Assembly (NCBI RefSeq): GCF_013390595.1
Contig: NZ_JACAWV010000022.1
Location: 1,178,001-1,242,000, forward strand
From: Rhizobium sp. RM
Lineage (GTDB): Bacteria > Pseudomonadota > Alphaproteobacteria > Rhizobiales > Rhizobiaceae
Reading direction: 5' to 3'
Length of the DNA stretch: 64,000 nucleotides
Below are positions 44,893-53,697 of this stretch, piece after piece. Every line of letters starts with the position of its first letter. Positions within the stretch are counted from its first letter, which is position 1. The notes beneath the pieces were generated by a model, which saw only the letters and a program-made list of their open reading frames with translations, did not search any database and was not told the DNA's origin. A program made the translations under genes and the position numbers.

Positions 44893-45759
44893 ATGACATC
44901 CCCCACCGGTCGTATCGTTTACCTCAATGGTGCATTTCTGCCTGAGGCAGAAGCGCACCTGTCCATCTTCGACCGCGGCTTTCTGTTCGGCGACGGCATT
45001 TACGAGGTGACCTCGGTTCTCGAAGGCAAGCTGATCGACAGCGATCTGCACATGGCTCGACTGGAACGCAGCGCCCGTGAGATCGACGTTGCCCTGCCAG
45101 TCACGACGCTGGAAATCGTTGAGGCCGAGAAGCGGCTGGTTGCTGAAAACAACATCACCGAAGGTCTGATCTATCTGCAACTGACGCGCGGTGCAGAAGA
45201 CCGAAACTTCCTCTTTTCAGCGGATCTCAAGCCGACGCTGGTCATGTTCACACAGGCCAAGAAACTGCTTGGCACCGGCGCCGAGGAAAAGGGCATCGCG
45301 GTCAAATCCGTGCCTGACCAGCGTTGGGAACGTCGTGACATCAAGACCGTGTGTCTCCTGCCGCAGGTCATGGCAAAGCGTATCGCCAAGGCGGAAGGCT
45401 GCGATGAAGCCTGGATGATCGAAGACGGTTTCGTAACCGAAGGCGCGTCCTCGACCGCTTACATCATCACCGGCGACCGCAAGATCGTTACGCGCGGCAA
45501 CAGCAACAAAACCCTGCCGGGATGCACACGCCTTGCCGCACTCCGTCTGGCTCAGGAAGAAGGCTATACCCTTGAGGAACGCCCCTTCACGCTGGAAGAA
45601 GCGCTCAACGCCGATGAAGCATGCCTGAGCAGCGCCTCGAACTTCGTTGTTTCCGTAACGAAAATCGACGGCAAGGCTGTTGGCACTGGCAAGCCCGGCC
45701 CGATGGTTCAGCGCCTGCGTGATCTCTATCTCGAGAACGCCCGCCGTACGGCAATCTGA
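44893..45759 (+). CDS. D-amino-acid transaminase (class IV aminotransferase)
   Basis: The 288-aa PLP enzyme moves the amino group of D-alanine and other D-residues to a 2-oxo acid. It starts at ATG 44893 with CGGAG upstream. The class IV pattern is DRGFLFGDGIYEV near residue 27, the Schiff-base Lys151 in RRDIKTVCLLP, and EAWMIEDGFVTEGASSTAYII, which binds the PLP phosphate. The sequence is closer to D-amino-acid than to branched-chain transaminases, although these are hard to split by eye. It ends at a strong hairpin. Confidence 0.88.
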   Translation: MTSPTGRIVYLNGAFLPEAEAHLSIFDRGFLFGDGIYEVTSVLEGKLIDSDLHMARLERSAREIDVALPVTTLEIVEAEKRLVAENNITEGLIYLQLTRGAEDRNFLFSADLKPTLVMFTQAKKLLGTGAEEKGIAVKSVPDQRWERRDIKTVCLLPQVMAKRIAKAEGCDEAWMIEDGFVTEGASSTAYIITGDRKIVTRGNSNKTLPGCTRLAALRLAQEEGYTLEERPFTLEEALNADEACLSSASNFVVSVTKIDGKAVGTGKPGPMVQRLRDLYLENARRTAI

Positions 45760-45769
45760 CATACGCAAA

Positions 45770-45803
45770 TCGGACCGAAACGCTCGAGGCTGTTTCGGTC
45801 CGA
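45770..45803. terminator. Hairpin between convergent transaminase and LysR genes
   Basis: TCGGACCGAAAC / GTTTCGGTCCGA is a perfect 12-bp stem with a 10-base loop. T runs are weak on both sides, so it is a probable rather than certain terminator. Confidence 0.65.
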
Positions 45804-45848
45804 TGTTTGATCTCGACAGTAAGCACGCGCTCTAAAATCGAGACACGT

Positions 45849-46742
45849 CTAATCGGCAACGGCCCAGATGCGTTCGACGATCGGACGGCGGTTTTCTCTG
45901 GAACGATAAAGCCGGATATCAACGCGAATATCCCAGCTTTCATCGGCAGCACGCACGAGAATGCCATTCTCCAATTCCTGCCGCATCAGGCTTTCCGGAA
46001 CCCAGGTCACGCCCCAGCCGGCCATTGCCATGGCTTTCAGACCCACCGACATGCTGCCCTCATGCACACGCTCGAATTTCGGCAGGCGCGCGCTCAACAG
46101 GTCATGCAACAGCGGCCCGAAAAACGATGCCTTTTCATAGTCCAGATAGGCAAAAGGCTGCGTTTCAGCGGTATCGATACGGTGGAGTGGCAGCCCCTTC
46201 GCATCGGGCGCAGATACCGGGATGATGTTTTCATTGCCGAGCACCCGAAACTCGAACATCTGCGCGTCGAGCATGACGGGTACTTCATGATGCGCGTAGG
46301 TCAGCAGGAAGTCACTGTGACCATCCACCAGTGAATTGAGGTTTTCTTCCATGCTGCCGGAATCCGGTCGCAATGCGGAAAACAGCGGCCCGACCTGATC
46401 GTTCACCCGCTTCAGCCAATCGGGGAAAAACGTAAAGGAAAGTGTGTGCAGCGCAGTCAACCGCACCGTTTTGGCATCGGCACCGTCTTCCTGCAGCAAG
46501 GTACGGCGAGCATGGTAGAGCTGCTTCAGCGTCTCCTGCGCGACGGGCACAAATTTTACACCCGCTTCAGTCAGTCGTGACGGATAGGAGGCACGATCGA
46601 CCAGCGTCGCGCCAACCCATGCCTCAAGCTGCTTGATGCGGCGGCTGAAAGCCGATTGCGTAACGTGACGCTCGTCGGCCGCCTTCGAAAAGTTCAACGT
46701 TCCGGCAAGCGCCAGGAAATCCTCAAGCCATTTGACTTCCAA
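45849..46742 (-). CDS. LysR family regulator of the D-peptide region
   Basis: The 297-aa LysR protein starts at TTG 46742, 9 bases after GGGAG, which gives the normal start EVKWLEDFLALAGTLNFSKAA. The HTH is at residues 16-45 (KAADERHVTQSAFSRRIKQLE). The longer frame to 46796 adds 18 residues that LysR proteins do not carry. It is read after the D-aminopeptidase gene (gap 89) and converges on the transaminase gene, so it probably controls one or both of these peptide operons. Confidence 0.87.
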   Translation of the reverse strand: MEVKWLEDFLALAGTLNFSKAADERHVTQSAFSRRIKQLEAWVGATLVDRASYPSRLTEAGVKFVPVAQETLKQLYHARRTLLQEDGADAKTVRLTALHTLSFTFFPDWLKRVNDQVGPLFSALRPDSGSMEENLNSLVDGHSDFLLTYAHHEVPVMLDAQMFEFRVLGNENIIPVSAPDAKGLPLHRIDTAETQPFAYLDYEKASFFGPLLHDLLSARLPKFERVHEGSMSVGLKAMAMAGWGVTWVPESLMRQELENGILVRAADESWDIRVDIRLYRSRENRRPIVERIWAVAD

Positions 46743-46831
46743 CGGCCTATTCTCCCAACAAAGATAACTGCCCGGTCTCCATGCGAAGACCGGCATTTAT
46801 TAGGATCATTCGGGCCGCTTTGAAATCCCCT

Positions 46832-48343
46832 TTAGGAGATGCGCGAATATTCGATCATTCGCGCCCGGCTCGAAACGAGTTCAATGCGATTGTCATCAAG
46901 CCGGTTCAGGCAGATCCGCTTCGTCCACGGACCATCGACCAGCGTGAAGAGGAAACGGCCATTGCCGAGCGCCATCAACGGCATCGAACGGCGGGTCGGG
47001 CCGACACCCATCGTCAAAACCGCACCGGAAATTTCAAACTCCGCGCCTTCACTCGACGACCAGCGACCGGAGAGCGCCTGTGGCACAGGATGGTTTTCGA
47101 CCGGCACAAACCGCCGTGGGGCGTGGCCTGCCTCACCAACAATGGCATCGCCTTCCTGTCTCAGCCGCATAGGGGACGATGCGGAGCGGGACGAGACCCA
47201 GCCATCACCATCATCATAGAGTGTGTCGTCGCCGTCGATGAAGGTTGAGGTGCTTCCCTTGACTTCAAGCCACCAGGGACCGTTGTCCGTGACATACATG
47301 CCGTCCGGCAAAGTGCTGGAGGCAACCGGCAAGGGTAATCCAGTCAACGCCGCCATGCTCTCCAGCGCAATCTTGAAACCGTTGGTATCCTCGCGGTTCG
47401 AGACAACCACAAAACCTGTCCCATTGTCCGGATCGAGCAGGAAATAGGTCTTGTAGCCAGGATGCGATCCACCGTGACCAACGAAACGTCGTTCACCCAG
47501 ATGCGACCAGCGCAGGCCGAGACCGTATTCGCTCATGCGGCCATCTGCCAAAGAGCGCTCCGCAGAAAGCTGGTTCAGAACATTGTCAAAGCTACCCTCA
47601 CCGCGCATCAAACCCTGCAGCCAGCGGGTCAGGACTTCCGCGCTTCCGGCGAGGCTGCCGGATGCGGAAATATGCAGGCCAGCGGCCGAAAGCTGCCAGC
47701 CGGTCTCGCCCTTCCAGTAACCGGGCACAAGACCATTGACGGGGTCGTTCCAGACGTCTGGCGCCTTCAGGAAGGTGTCGAAGGGTGCAGCAATCTGTTC
47801 CTGTACGAAATCATCGAAACGGAAACCATTTCGCTCCAGGGCTGCCTCAACGAGGCGATACCCGGTGTTGGAATAGGATACCTCGCTGCCGGCCGCAAAG
47901 TTAAGACGTGTGAGGCGCGACAGATATTCCAGAAGAGGACCCGCCTTGGTTTCGGTAAAGACGGACAGGCCGAGAAGCGAGAGGCATTCACGGGTATCCG
48001 GCAGACCGCCGCTCATGTCCAGCGCCTGCCCCACCGTCACATCGCTGAGCGGGGATTGCAGTTCCGGCAGATGCTTTCCGAGAGGATCGTCAAGGCCGAT
48101 CAGATCGGAATGCGCCAGCACCATGGCGCAGAACACGTGCTTGGTAACGGATGCGTAACGCACCACGCTTTGCGGCGTGAAGGGCGCGAAGGTCGAAAGG
48201 CTCTCGACACCACCCGAATGGGCAAAGCGGATACCCTGCAGATCAAAGCCGATGACCGCACCGCCGGGCTCATTGCCTGCCCATTGCGATACAAAACCCT
48301 GTGCGATTGTGGACGCGCCGTTCCAGTCGAATTGCTGTGACAT
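46832..48343 (-). CDS. dap: D-aminopeptidase, penicillin-recognising serine hydrolase (S12)
   Basis: The 503-aa enzyme resembles Ochrobactrum D-aminopeptidase, which releases N-terminal D-residues such as D-Ala from peptides and amides. The beta-lactamase-fold motifs are Ser65-Val-Thr-Lys68 (SVTK), Tyr157-Ser-Asn159 (YSN) and His290-Gly-Gly292 (HGG). After about residue 330 come two beta-barrel domains (B and C in DAP), consistent with the length. No signal peptide, so it is probably cytoplasmic and acts on imported peptides. It closes the peptide ABC operon, 37 bases after the last ATPase. The assignment to D-peptides rests on family and context. Confidence 0.85.
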   Translation of the reverse strand: MSQQFDWNGASTIAQGFVSQWAGNEPGGAVIGFDLQGIRFAHSGGVESLSTFAPFTPQSVVRYASVTKHVFCAMVLAHSDLIGLDDPLGKHLPELQSPLSDVTVGQALDMSGGLPDTRECLSLLGLSVFTETKAGPLLEYLSRLTRLNFAAGSEVSYSNTGYRLVEAALERNGFRFDDFVQEQIAAPFDTFLKAPDVWNDPVNGLVPGYWKGETGWQLSAAGLHISASGSLAGSAEVLTRWLQGLMRGEGSFDNVLNQLSAERSLADGRMSEYGLGLRWSHLGERRFVGHGGSHPGYKTYFLLDPDNGTGFVVVSNREDTNGFKIALESMAALTGLPLPVASSTLPDGMYVTDNGPWWLEVKGSTSTFIDGDDTLYDDGDGWVSSRSASSPMRLRQEGDAIVGEAGHAPRRFVPVENHPVPQALSGRWSSSEGAEFEISGAVLTMGVGPTRRSMPLMALGNGRFLFTLVDGPWTKRICLNRLDDNRIELVSSRARMIEYSRIS

Positions 48344-48380
48344 GTTTCCGTCTCGTATTTCCGAAAAAAGAAAGCCGGCA

Positions 48381-49121
48381 TCAAGCCGGCTCTTCCAATC
48401 TTATGCTGAGGCTGCGCAATTCAGCCGTATGCTCATGTTTCGTCCGGCCTTCACGCAGATCTTCCGCGCTCAACTGCTCCACCATCTCGCCGTTCAGCAT
48501 CACACCCACCTGCGGGCAAAGATGCGCGATAACCGCGAGATTGTGGCTGACGAGGATATAGGTGAGGTTTCTGGCCGCACGCAAATCCGACAGCAGGTTG
48601 AGGATTTCCGCCTGCACCGAAACGTCGAGCGCCGATGTTGGTTCATCGAGCAGCAGGACCTCGGGATCAGCGATCAGCGCACGGGCAATCGCGACACGCT
48701 GACGCTGGCCACCGGAAAGCTGGTGAGGAAAGCGGAAACGTACGGCCTGCGGCAAAGCCACGTCCGACAAGGCTTGCTGGATGCGCTTTTCGATATTGTC
48801 CATGCCGTGAACCAGCGGAAGCTCGCTCAGGATACGGTCAATGGTCTGGCGTGGATGCAACGAACCATAGGGGTCCTGGAACACCATCTGCACCTGCCGG
48901 AAAAATTCCGGCGTGCGCTTCAACGGTGCATCCTTGCCGCCGAAGGCGATACGACCTTCCCAGCTTTCATTCAGACCCGCCATGGCACGCAGGATCGTGG
49001 ACTTGCCCGAGCCGCTCTCACCAACGATGCCAAAGCTGCCGCCCTTTTCCACGGAAAAGGAAACGCCCTTGACCACTTCGCGGTCGCCGAACTTGATACG
49101 CAGATTTTCGACATCAATCAT
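48381..49121 (-). CDS. Peptide ABC transporter, ATP-binding protein 2 (DppF type)
   Basis: The 246-aa ATPase starts at ATG 49121 in an ATGA overlap with the upstream ATPase gene; a GTG at 49133 is an alternative. Walker A GESGSGKST, signature LSGGQRQR, Walker B VLLLDEPTSALD and switch His in LVSHNLAVI are complete. The usual DppF C-terminal oligopeptide-binding extension is short here: it ends soon after HEHTAELRSLSIRLEEPA, without the long Cys-rich tail of larger members. Confidence 0.92.
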   Translation of the reverse strand: MIDVENLRIKFGDREVVKGVSFSVEKGGSFGIVGESGSGKSTILRAMAGLNESWEGRIAFGGKDAPLKRTPEFFRQVQMVFQDPYGSLHPRQTIDRILSELPLVHGMDNIEKRIQQALSDVALPQAVRFRFPHQLSGGQRQRVAIARALIADPEVLLLDEPTSALDVSVQAEILNLLSDLRAARNLTYILVSHNLAVIAHLCPQVGVMLNGEMVEQLSAEDLREGRTKHEHTAELRSLSIRLEEPA

Positions 49122-49948
49122 TGGCTGGACCACGCTGCATCACGGTTGAGAACGGGAAGACGCTCGCGCGGATGCGTCAGCGAGGGAATGCAGTTCAACA
49201 GACCCTTTGTGTAGGGATGTTCGGCCTTCAGAAGTTCCGAAGCCTTCAACTCTTCCATCACGCGGCCGGAATACATCACCGCAACACGGTCGCAAAAATG
49301 CGAGACGAGCGGCAGGTCATGGCTGATGAGGATGAGGCCCATGCCGCGTTCCGACACCAGTTCCTCGATCAGACGCAGAATTTCCGCCTGTACCGTGGCG
49401 TCGAGCGCACTGGTCGGCTCGTCGGCGATCAGAAGCTCCGGATCGGGCGCCAGCATCATGGCGATCATGACGCGCTGGCCCATGCCACCGGAGACTTCAT
49501 GCGCGTAGGAACCAGCGACCTGACGCGGATTGCGGATCTTCACCTGATCCAGAAGCCCGATCGCCGCTTCCATCGCCGCACGCTTGCTGCCACCCTTATG
49601 GGTCCGCCAGGCTTCAGCAACCTGCGTGCCGATCGTCTTGACCGGATTGAGCGAATATTTCGGGTCCTGCAGAATGAAGCCTGCGCGCTTGCCGCGGATC
49701 TGGCGCATCTGCTTTTCGCTGGCCGACAAAACGTCGATACCATCGAAGGAAAGCTTGTCCGCCTTGATATCGGCAATTGGTGGCAAAAGCTTCATCAGCG
49801 CACGCGCCGTCAGACTCTTGCCGGAACCGGATTCACCGACGATACCAAGCTTTTCCGTGCCGAGTTTCATGGACACACCACGCACCGCCTCGAAGCGACT
49901 GGTGCGGGTCTGAAACGCGATTTTCAGGTTTTCAATTTCGACCAGCAT
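49118..49948 (-). CDS. Peptide ABC transporter, ATP-binding protein 1 (DppD type)
   Basis: The 276-aa ATPase of the importer has Walker A GESGSGKSLT, signature in VSGGMGQRVMIAMMLA (the GGM variant of peptide and nickel importers), and Walker B LLIADEPTSALD. The C-terminal segment EHPYTKGLLNCIPSL is the typical DppD/OppD oligopeptide tail. It starts 3 bases after the permease stop. The two ATPases form a heterodimer. Confidence 0.93.
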   Translation of the reverse strand: MLVEIENLKIAFQTRTSRFEAVRGVSMKLGTEKLGIVGESGSGKSLTARALMKLLPPIADIKADKLSFDGIDVLSASEKQMRQIRGKRAGFILQDPKYSLNPVKTIGTQVAEAWRTHKGGSKRAAMEAAIGLLDQVKIRNPRQVAGSYAHEVSGGMGQRVMIAMMLAPDPELLIADEPTSALDATVQAEILRLIEELVSERGMGLILISHDLPLVSHFCDRVAVMYSGRVMEELKASELLKAEHPYTKGLLNCIPSLTHPRERLPVLNRDAAWSSQ

Positions 49949-49951
49949 GGC

Positions 49952-50854
49952 TCATTGTCCCTTCGGGTCGAGCACATCGCGCAAGCCATCGCCGAGGAAG
50001 TTGAAGGCAAGCGAAACGAGGAAGATGGCAATACCTGGAATGGTGGCGACCCACCATTGCTCAAAGATAAAGCGCTTGGCGGTAGCAATCATCGCACCCC
50101 ACTCCGGAGACGGTGGCTGCGCACCCATGCCGAGGAAGCCAAGGCTGGCGGCCGTGATGATGATCGAACTCATGTCGAGCGTGATGCGCACGATCAGGCT
50201 CGGCACGCAGAGCGGCGCGATATGGCGGGCAATGATGCGCCAGGCCGAGGCACCGGTCAGGCGGTAGGCCGCAACGAAGTCGCTGCCGCGAACCGTCATG
50301 GTCTCGGCACGCGCCAGACGCGCATAGGGCGGCCAGGCGGTCAGTGCAATCGCCAGGATAGCGCTTTCGACACCGGGCTTCAGAGCCGCAACGAAAGCCA
50401 GCGCCAGGATGAGACGGGGGAACGCCAGGAAGACGTCCGTCACGCGCATCAGCACGGTATCGACGACACCACCGAAATAACCGGCGATACAGCCGATCGC
50501 CAATCCGATCGGCGCCACGAGAACGACAACGGCGATAACCATGCCGAGCGTCACGCGACCGCCGTAAAGGATGCGCGAGAGAATATCGCGTCCAAGCTCA
50601 TCCGTACCGAACCAGTGTTCGGCGCTTGGGAACGCAAGGCGATTGCCGAGGCTCTGCGTCGCCGGATCGTAGGGTGCGAGCACCGGCGCAAGCAGCGACA
50701 GCACGATGAACAGCAGAATGATCGTCAGTCCGATCACCGCCAATGGATTGGATTTGAGGCTGAGCCAGATGCGATAGCGGTTTCCCCACGCCGCTTGGCG
50801 ACGGGAATGCGGCGTCTCATCGAGTGCCCAGTTTCTGAAAGTAGCAAGCATCAT
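49952..50854 (-). CDS. Peptide ABC transporter, permease (DppC type)
   Basis: The 300-aa permease has an N-terminal cytoplasmic part (WRNRYRIWLSLKSNP-like, here WGNRYRIWLSLKSNPLAVIG) and six helices. The conserved DppC segment is HWFGTDELGRDILSRILYGGRVTL near residue 90. The EAA loop LTGASAWRIIARHIAPLCVPSL is present. The ATG overlaps the DppB-type stop by four bases. Confidence 0.93.
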   Translation of the reverse strand: MMLATFRNWALDETPHSRRQAAWGNRYRIWLSLKSNPLAVIGLTIILLFIVLSLLAPVLAPYDPATQSLGNRLAFPSAEHWFGTDELGRDILSRILYGGRVTLGMVIAVVVLVAPIGLAIGCIAGYFGGVVDTVLMRVTDVFLAFPRLILALAFVAALKPGVESAILAIALTAWPPYARLARAETMTVRGSDFVAAYRLTGASAWRIIARHIAPLCVPSLIVRITLDMSSIIITAASLGFLGMGAQPPSPEWGAMIATAKRFIFEQWWVATIPGIAIFLVSLAFNFLGDGLRDVLDPKGQ

Positions 50855-51870
50855 CGAACGCGCGGGTCCATTACTCGGTAAAGTACGTCTGCGAGCAGGT
50901 TGAGGGCGACATAGATGAGGCCGATCAACAGGGTTGCCCCGACGACAGGGTTCATGTCTGCGTTCATAAGCGACACGGTGAGGTATTGGCCAAGCCCAGG
51001 CCAGCTGAACACGGTTTCGGTGACCACAGCGCCTTCGAGAAGGCCGGCATAGGTGAGCGCAAGAACCGTGACGAGCTGCACGGCAACCGTCGGGAACGCA
51101 TGTCCCCAGATGACGGTCAAAGCCGAGAGCCCCTTGGCGCGGGCGGTGATGACATATTCACCTTTCAGCGCATCGATCATGAAGGCGCGCGTCATGCGGG
51201 TGATATAGGCCATGCTGAAATAGGCAAGAATGCAGACCGGCTGCACCATGTGGGCGATGGCGTCGTAGAACGCATCCCAATCGCCAGCCAGCAACGTATC
51301 GACGCTCAGCAGCCCGGTAACCGGATCGATCATCCCGTCGAAAATGATGTCTTGCCGGCCAGGTCCCGGCGCAACGCCAAGCGTTGCGTAAAACACCAGC
51401 AGCGAGATCAGGGCCAGCATGAAGACCGGCACGGAGTGACCGGCCAGACAGACGACGCGGATGACCTGATCGGTCAGCTTGCCCTGACGAACGGCGGCCC
51501 AGACACCGAGCGGAATGCCGATCAGCGCCGCAATGATAAGCGCAGCCGTGGCGAGCTCGAAGGTGGCGGGGAACACGCGGGTAATATCCACCCAGACCGG
51601 GTTGCGGGTCAGAATGGAGTTGCCGAAATCGCCGTGCAGAACCTGCGAAACATAGTGGAAGAATTGGACGACCAGCGGCTGATCGAGGCCCATTTCGGCC
51701 CGGACCCGCACAATGACATCCTCGGGCGCGTTGTCGCCGACCGCCGCAATCACGGGATCGACGGGCATGACGCGCCCGATCATGAAGGTGATGACCATCA
51801 AACCGAACAGCGTCAGAATGACGCTGCTCAGTGTCGACGATATGCTTTTAACGCGCTTGTTCAATGTCAC
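50851..51870 (-). CDS. Peptide ABC transporter, permease (DppB type)
   Basis: The 339-aa permease has helix 1 (LSSVILTLFGLMVITFMIGRVMP) followed by the DppB motif DPVIAAVGDNAPEDVIVRVRAEMGLDQPL, and six helices in all. The loop RAKGLSALTVIWGHAFPTVAVQLVTV contacts the ATPase. Its ATG overlaps the binding-protein stop by four bases. An additional periplasmic insertion (GPGRQDIIFDGMIDPVTGLLSVDT) sits in the middle, as in several opine and peptide importers. Confidence 0.92.
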   Translation of the reverse strand: MTLNKRVKSISSTLSSVILTLFGLMVITFMIGRVMPVDPVIAAVGDNAPEDVIVRVRAEMGLDQPLVVQFFHYVSQVLHGDFGNSILTRNPVWVDITRVFPATFELATAALIIAALIGIPLGVWAAVRQGKLTDQVIRVVCLAGHSVPVFMLALISLLVFYATLGVAPGPGRQDIIFDGMIDPVTGLLSVDTLLAGDWDAFYDAIAHMVQPVCILAYFSMAYITRMTRAFMIDALKGEYVITARAKGLSALTVIWGHAFPTVAVQLVTVLALTYAGLLEGAVVTETVFSWPGLGQYLTVSLMNADMNPVVGATLLIGLIYVALNLLADVLYRVMDPRVR

Positions 51871-53459
51871 GCTTTCTTCGCATCGTGGTAGGAATTTCCC
51901 TCGGACAGAACGCCGAGTTCGAAACCGGAAACGCCCTTGCGGAAAGCTGCCGTCTTCGTTGTCTGGAACATGAACACGAAGGGGCTGTTTTCCATGTGGT
52001 CGCGCTGCAGGGCTTCATAAAGCTCGACGCGCTTTGCCGGATCCTTCTCGTCGCGGGCAGCTTCAGCCTTGGCGGCGAAATCGTCATTCTTGAAGCGCGA
52101 GCGCCACAGGAACGGCTTCGACTTGGCATCGTCGGCATTGTTCTTGTTGATGTTGAAAACATCAGCATTGGAATGCGGATCGAAGTAGTCGGTACCCCAG
52201 GCAGACAGAGCCATCTGGTGCTCGCGCGCACGCATCTTGGTCAGAACCTGACGGTTTTCAGCCGACTGCAGACGCACCTTGATGCCGATATCGGCGAGGT
52301 TTGCCTGGATGGCCTGCGCCAGATCCGGGTAAGGCTGCGCGGAATAGTGATCCATGCTGATCTCGAAACCATCGGCAAGACCGGCTTCCGCCATCAGAGC
52401 CTTGGCCTTCTCGACATCGCGCTGGTACGGAACGTCGTTGACGGCGCCCGGGAAGCCCTTCGGCTCGAAGCTCTGGTGAACTTCATGGGTCAGCGGCACG
52501 ATGTTTTCCTGCATGCCCTTGTAGTCCAGCGCCCACTTGATGGCCTGCCAGACCTGCGGCTTCGCAAGGTTTTCGTTGCCCTGGTTCAGCGAAATCAGAA
52601 CCAGCGATGCGATGCTCTTGCGCTCAAGCACGATGTTTTCATCGTTCTGAACGGTGCGAAGCTGCTCGGACGTCAGGTCGCGCGCAATATCGATATCACC
52701 CTTCTGCAGCATCAGAAGCTGCGAGGACGGGTCCGTCACGTGACGCAGGATGATGCGCTTGAGGTTGCCCTTGTACGGGCCATTTGGATTGAGCGTCAAA
52801 GCCACGCTCTCGCTCGGCTTCCAGGACTGCAGCATGAAATCGCCAGAACCGGCGCTGTTCTTCTGCAGCCAGCCATTGCCGAGGTCTTCGCCGTTGGCGT
52901 TCTCGAGTACAGCCTTCTTTTCGACGATCGCACCGATATTGGCCGACAGGCAGTACAGCAGGAAGGAGATTGCCGTCGGCTGGGCAGTCGTCAGCTTCAC
53001 AGTCTTGGCGTCAGTGGCAACGATGGTGGTTTCGGCGTTGTCAGGTGTGAAACCAAACTGGCTGATGATGAAGGCCGGGCTCTTGTTCATCTTGATGGCG
53101 CGCTGCAGCGAGAACGCGACGTCCTCAGCCGTAACCTTTGCACCGCTGGAGAAGGTTGCCTCTTCACCGATCGTGAAGGTGAAGACCTTGCTGTCAGCAT
53201 CGGCTTCCCACGCGCTTGCGATCACCGGATCGACCTTGGTGGAATCTTCACGGTTGGCGCGCACCAGCTTCTGGTACATGTTGCTGATGATTTCGCCACC
53301 AACGGCTTCGAAACCTTCATGCGGATCGAGGCTCGTCATGTTGTCCAGCTGCTGCGCGACAACGAGAATGTCCTTTGGCGTGTCAGCGAAGGACAGGCGG
53401 GCATAGGACAGGAATGGTACTGCAGCGCCAGCGATCAGCAGGTTGCGTCTAGAAATCAT
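51867..53459 (-). CDS. Peptide ABC transporter, substrate-binding protein (DppA/OppA family)
   Basis: The 530-aa cluster-C binding protein starts the importer operon. The N-terminus MISRRNLLIAGAAVPFLSYARLSFA has a Tat-like RR pair (SRRNLL) and a cleavage site near SFA-DT. The family pattern DVAFSLQRAI...SAGSGDFMLQSWKPSESVALTLNPNGPYK is clear. The ligand is not readable; the operon encodes a D-aminopeptidase at its end, so a D-residue peptide is the likely cargo. It is divergent from the M19 dipeptidase across 238 bases. Confidence 0.92.
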   Translation of the reverse strand: MISRRNLLIAGAAVPFLSYARLSFADTPKDILVVAQQLDNMTSLDPHEGFEAVGGEIISNMYQKLVRANREDSTKVDPVIASAWEADADSKVFTFTIGEEATFSSGAKVTAEDVAFSLQRAIKMNKSPAFIISQFGFTPDNAETTIVATDAKTVKLTTAQPTAISFLLYCLSANIGAIVEKKAVLENANGEDLGNGWLQKNSAGSGDFMLQSWKPSESVALTLNPNGPYKGNLKRIILRHVTDPSSQLLMLQKGDIDIARDLTSEQLRTVQNDENIVLERKSIASLVLISLNQGNENLAKPQVWQAIKWALDYKGMQENIVPLTHEVHQSFEPKGFPGAVNDVPYQRDVEKAKALMAEAGLADGFEISMDHYSAQPYPDLAQAIQANLADIGIKVRLQSAENRQVLTKMRAREHQMALSAWGTDYFDPHSNADVFNINKNNADDAKSKPFLWRSRFKNDDFAAKAEAARDEKDPAKRVELYEALQRDHMENSPFVFMFQTTKTAAFRKGVSGFELGVLSEGNSYHDAKKA

Positions 53460-53580
53460 CAGAAAATCCCCTTTCGGACCTATTATCGAGAAAAAGATCG
53501 GAGCTTTGCCCCAATCCAGTCGTTATTTTTCTTTTTTTCGCGATTACCACGACGGATTGAGGCCACACCAATTCCAAATT

Positions 53581-53596
53581 TGGCAGGCCCTATGCA
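53581..53596 (+). promoter_or_regulatory. Candidate sigma-54 promoter of the dipeptidase
   Basis: TGGCAGGCCCTATGCA has GG and GC exactly 10 bases apart and two mismatches to TGGCACG-N4-TTGCW. The start of transcription would be near 53607, about 90 bases before the gene. The left part of the 53460-53697 gap is AT-rich and unassigned. Confidence 0.4.
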
Positions 53597-53697
53597 GGGA
53601 TTGCATCTGCTCGCACCTTGAAATTTCGCCCGCGAAGGCAGACAACGCTGGCATCTCCACTTCCTTTGCTTCCGAAATTTTCCAGGGTGATGCGAAC

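Noticed and set aside
53443-53697. 85-residue N-terminal extension of the M19 dipeptidase
   Set aside because: It overlaps the start of the divergent binding-protein gene and looks unlike the family; the metal motif begins right after ATG 53698.
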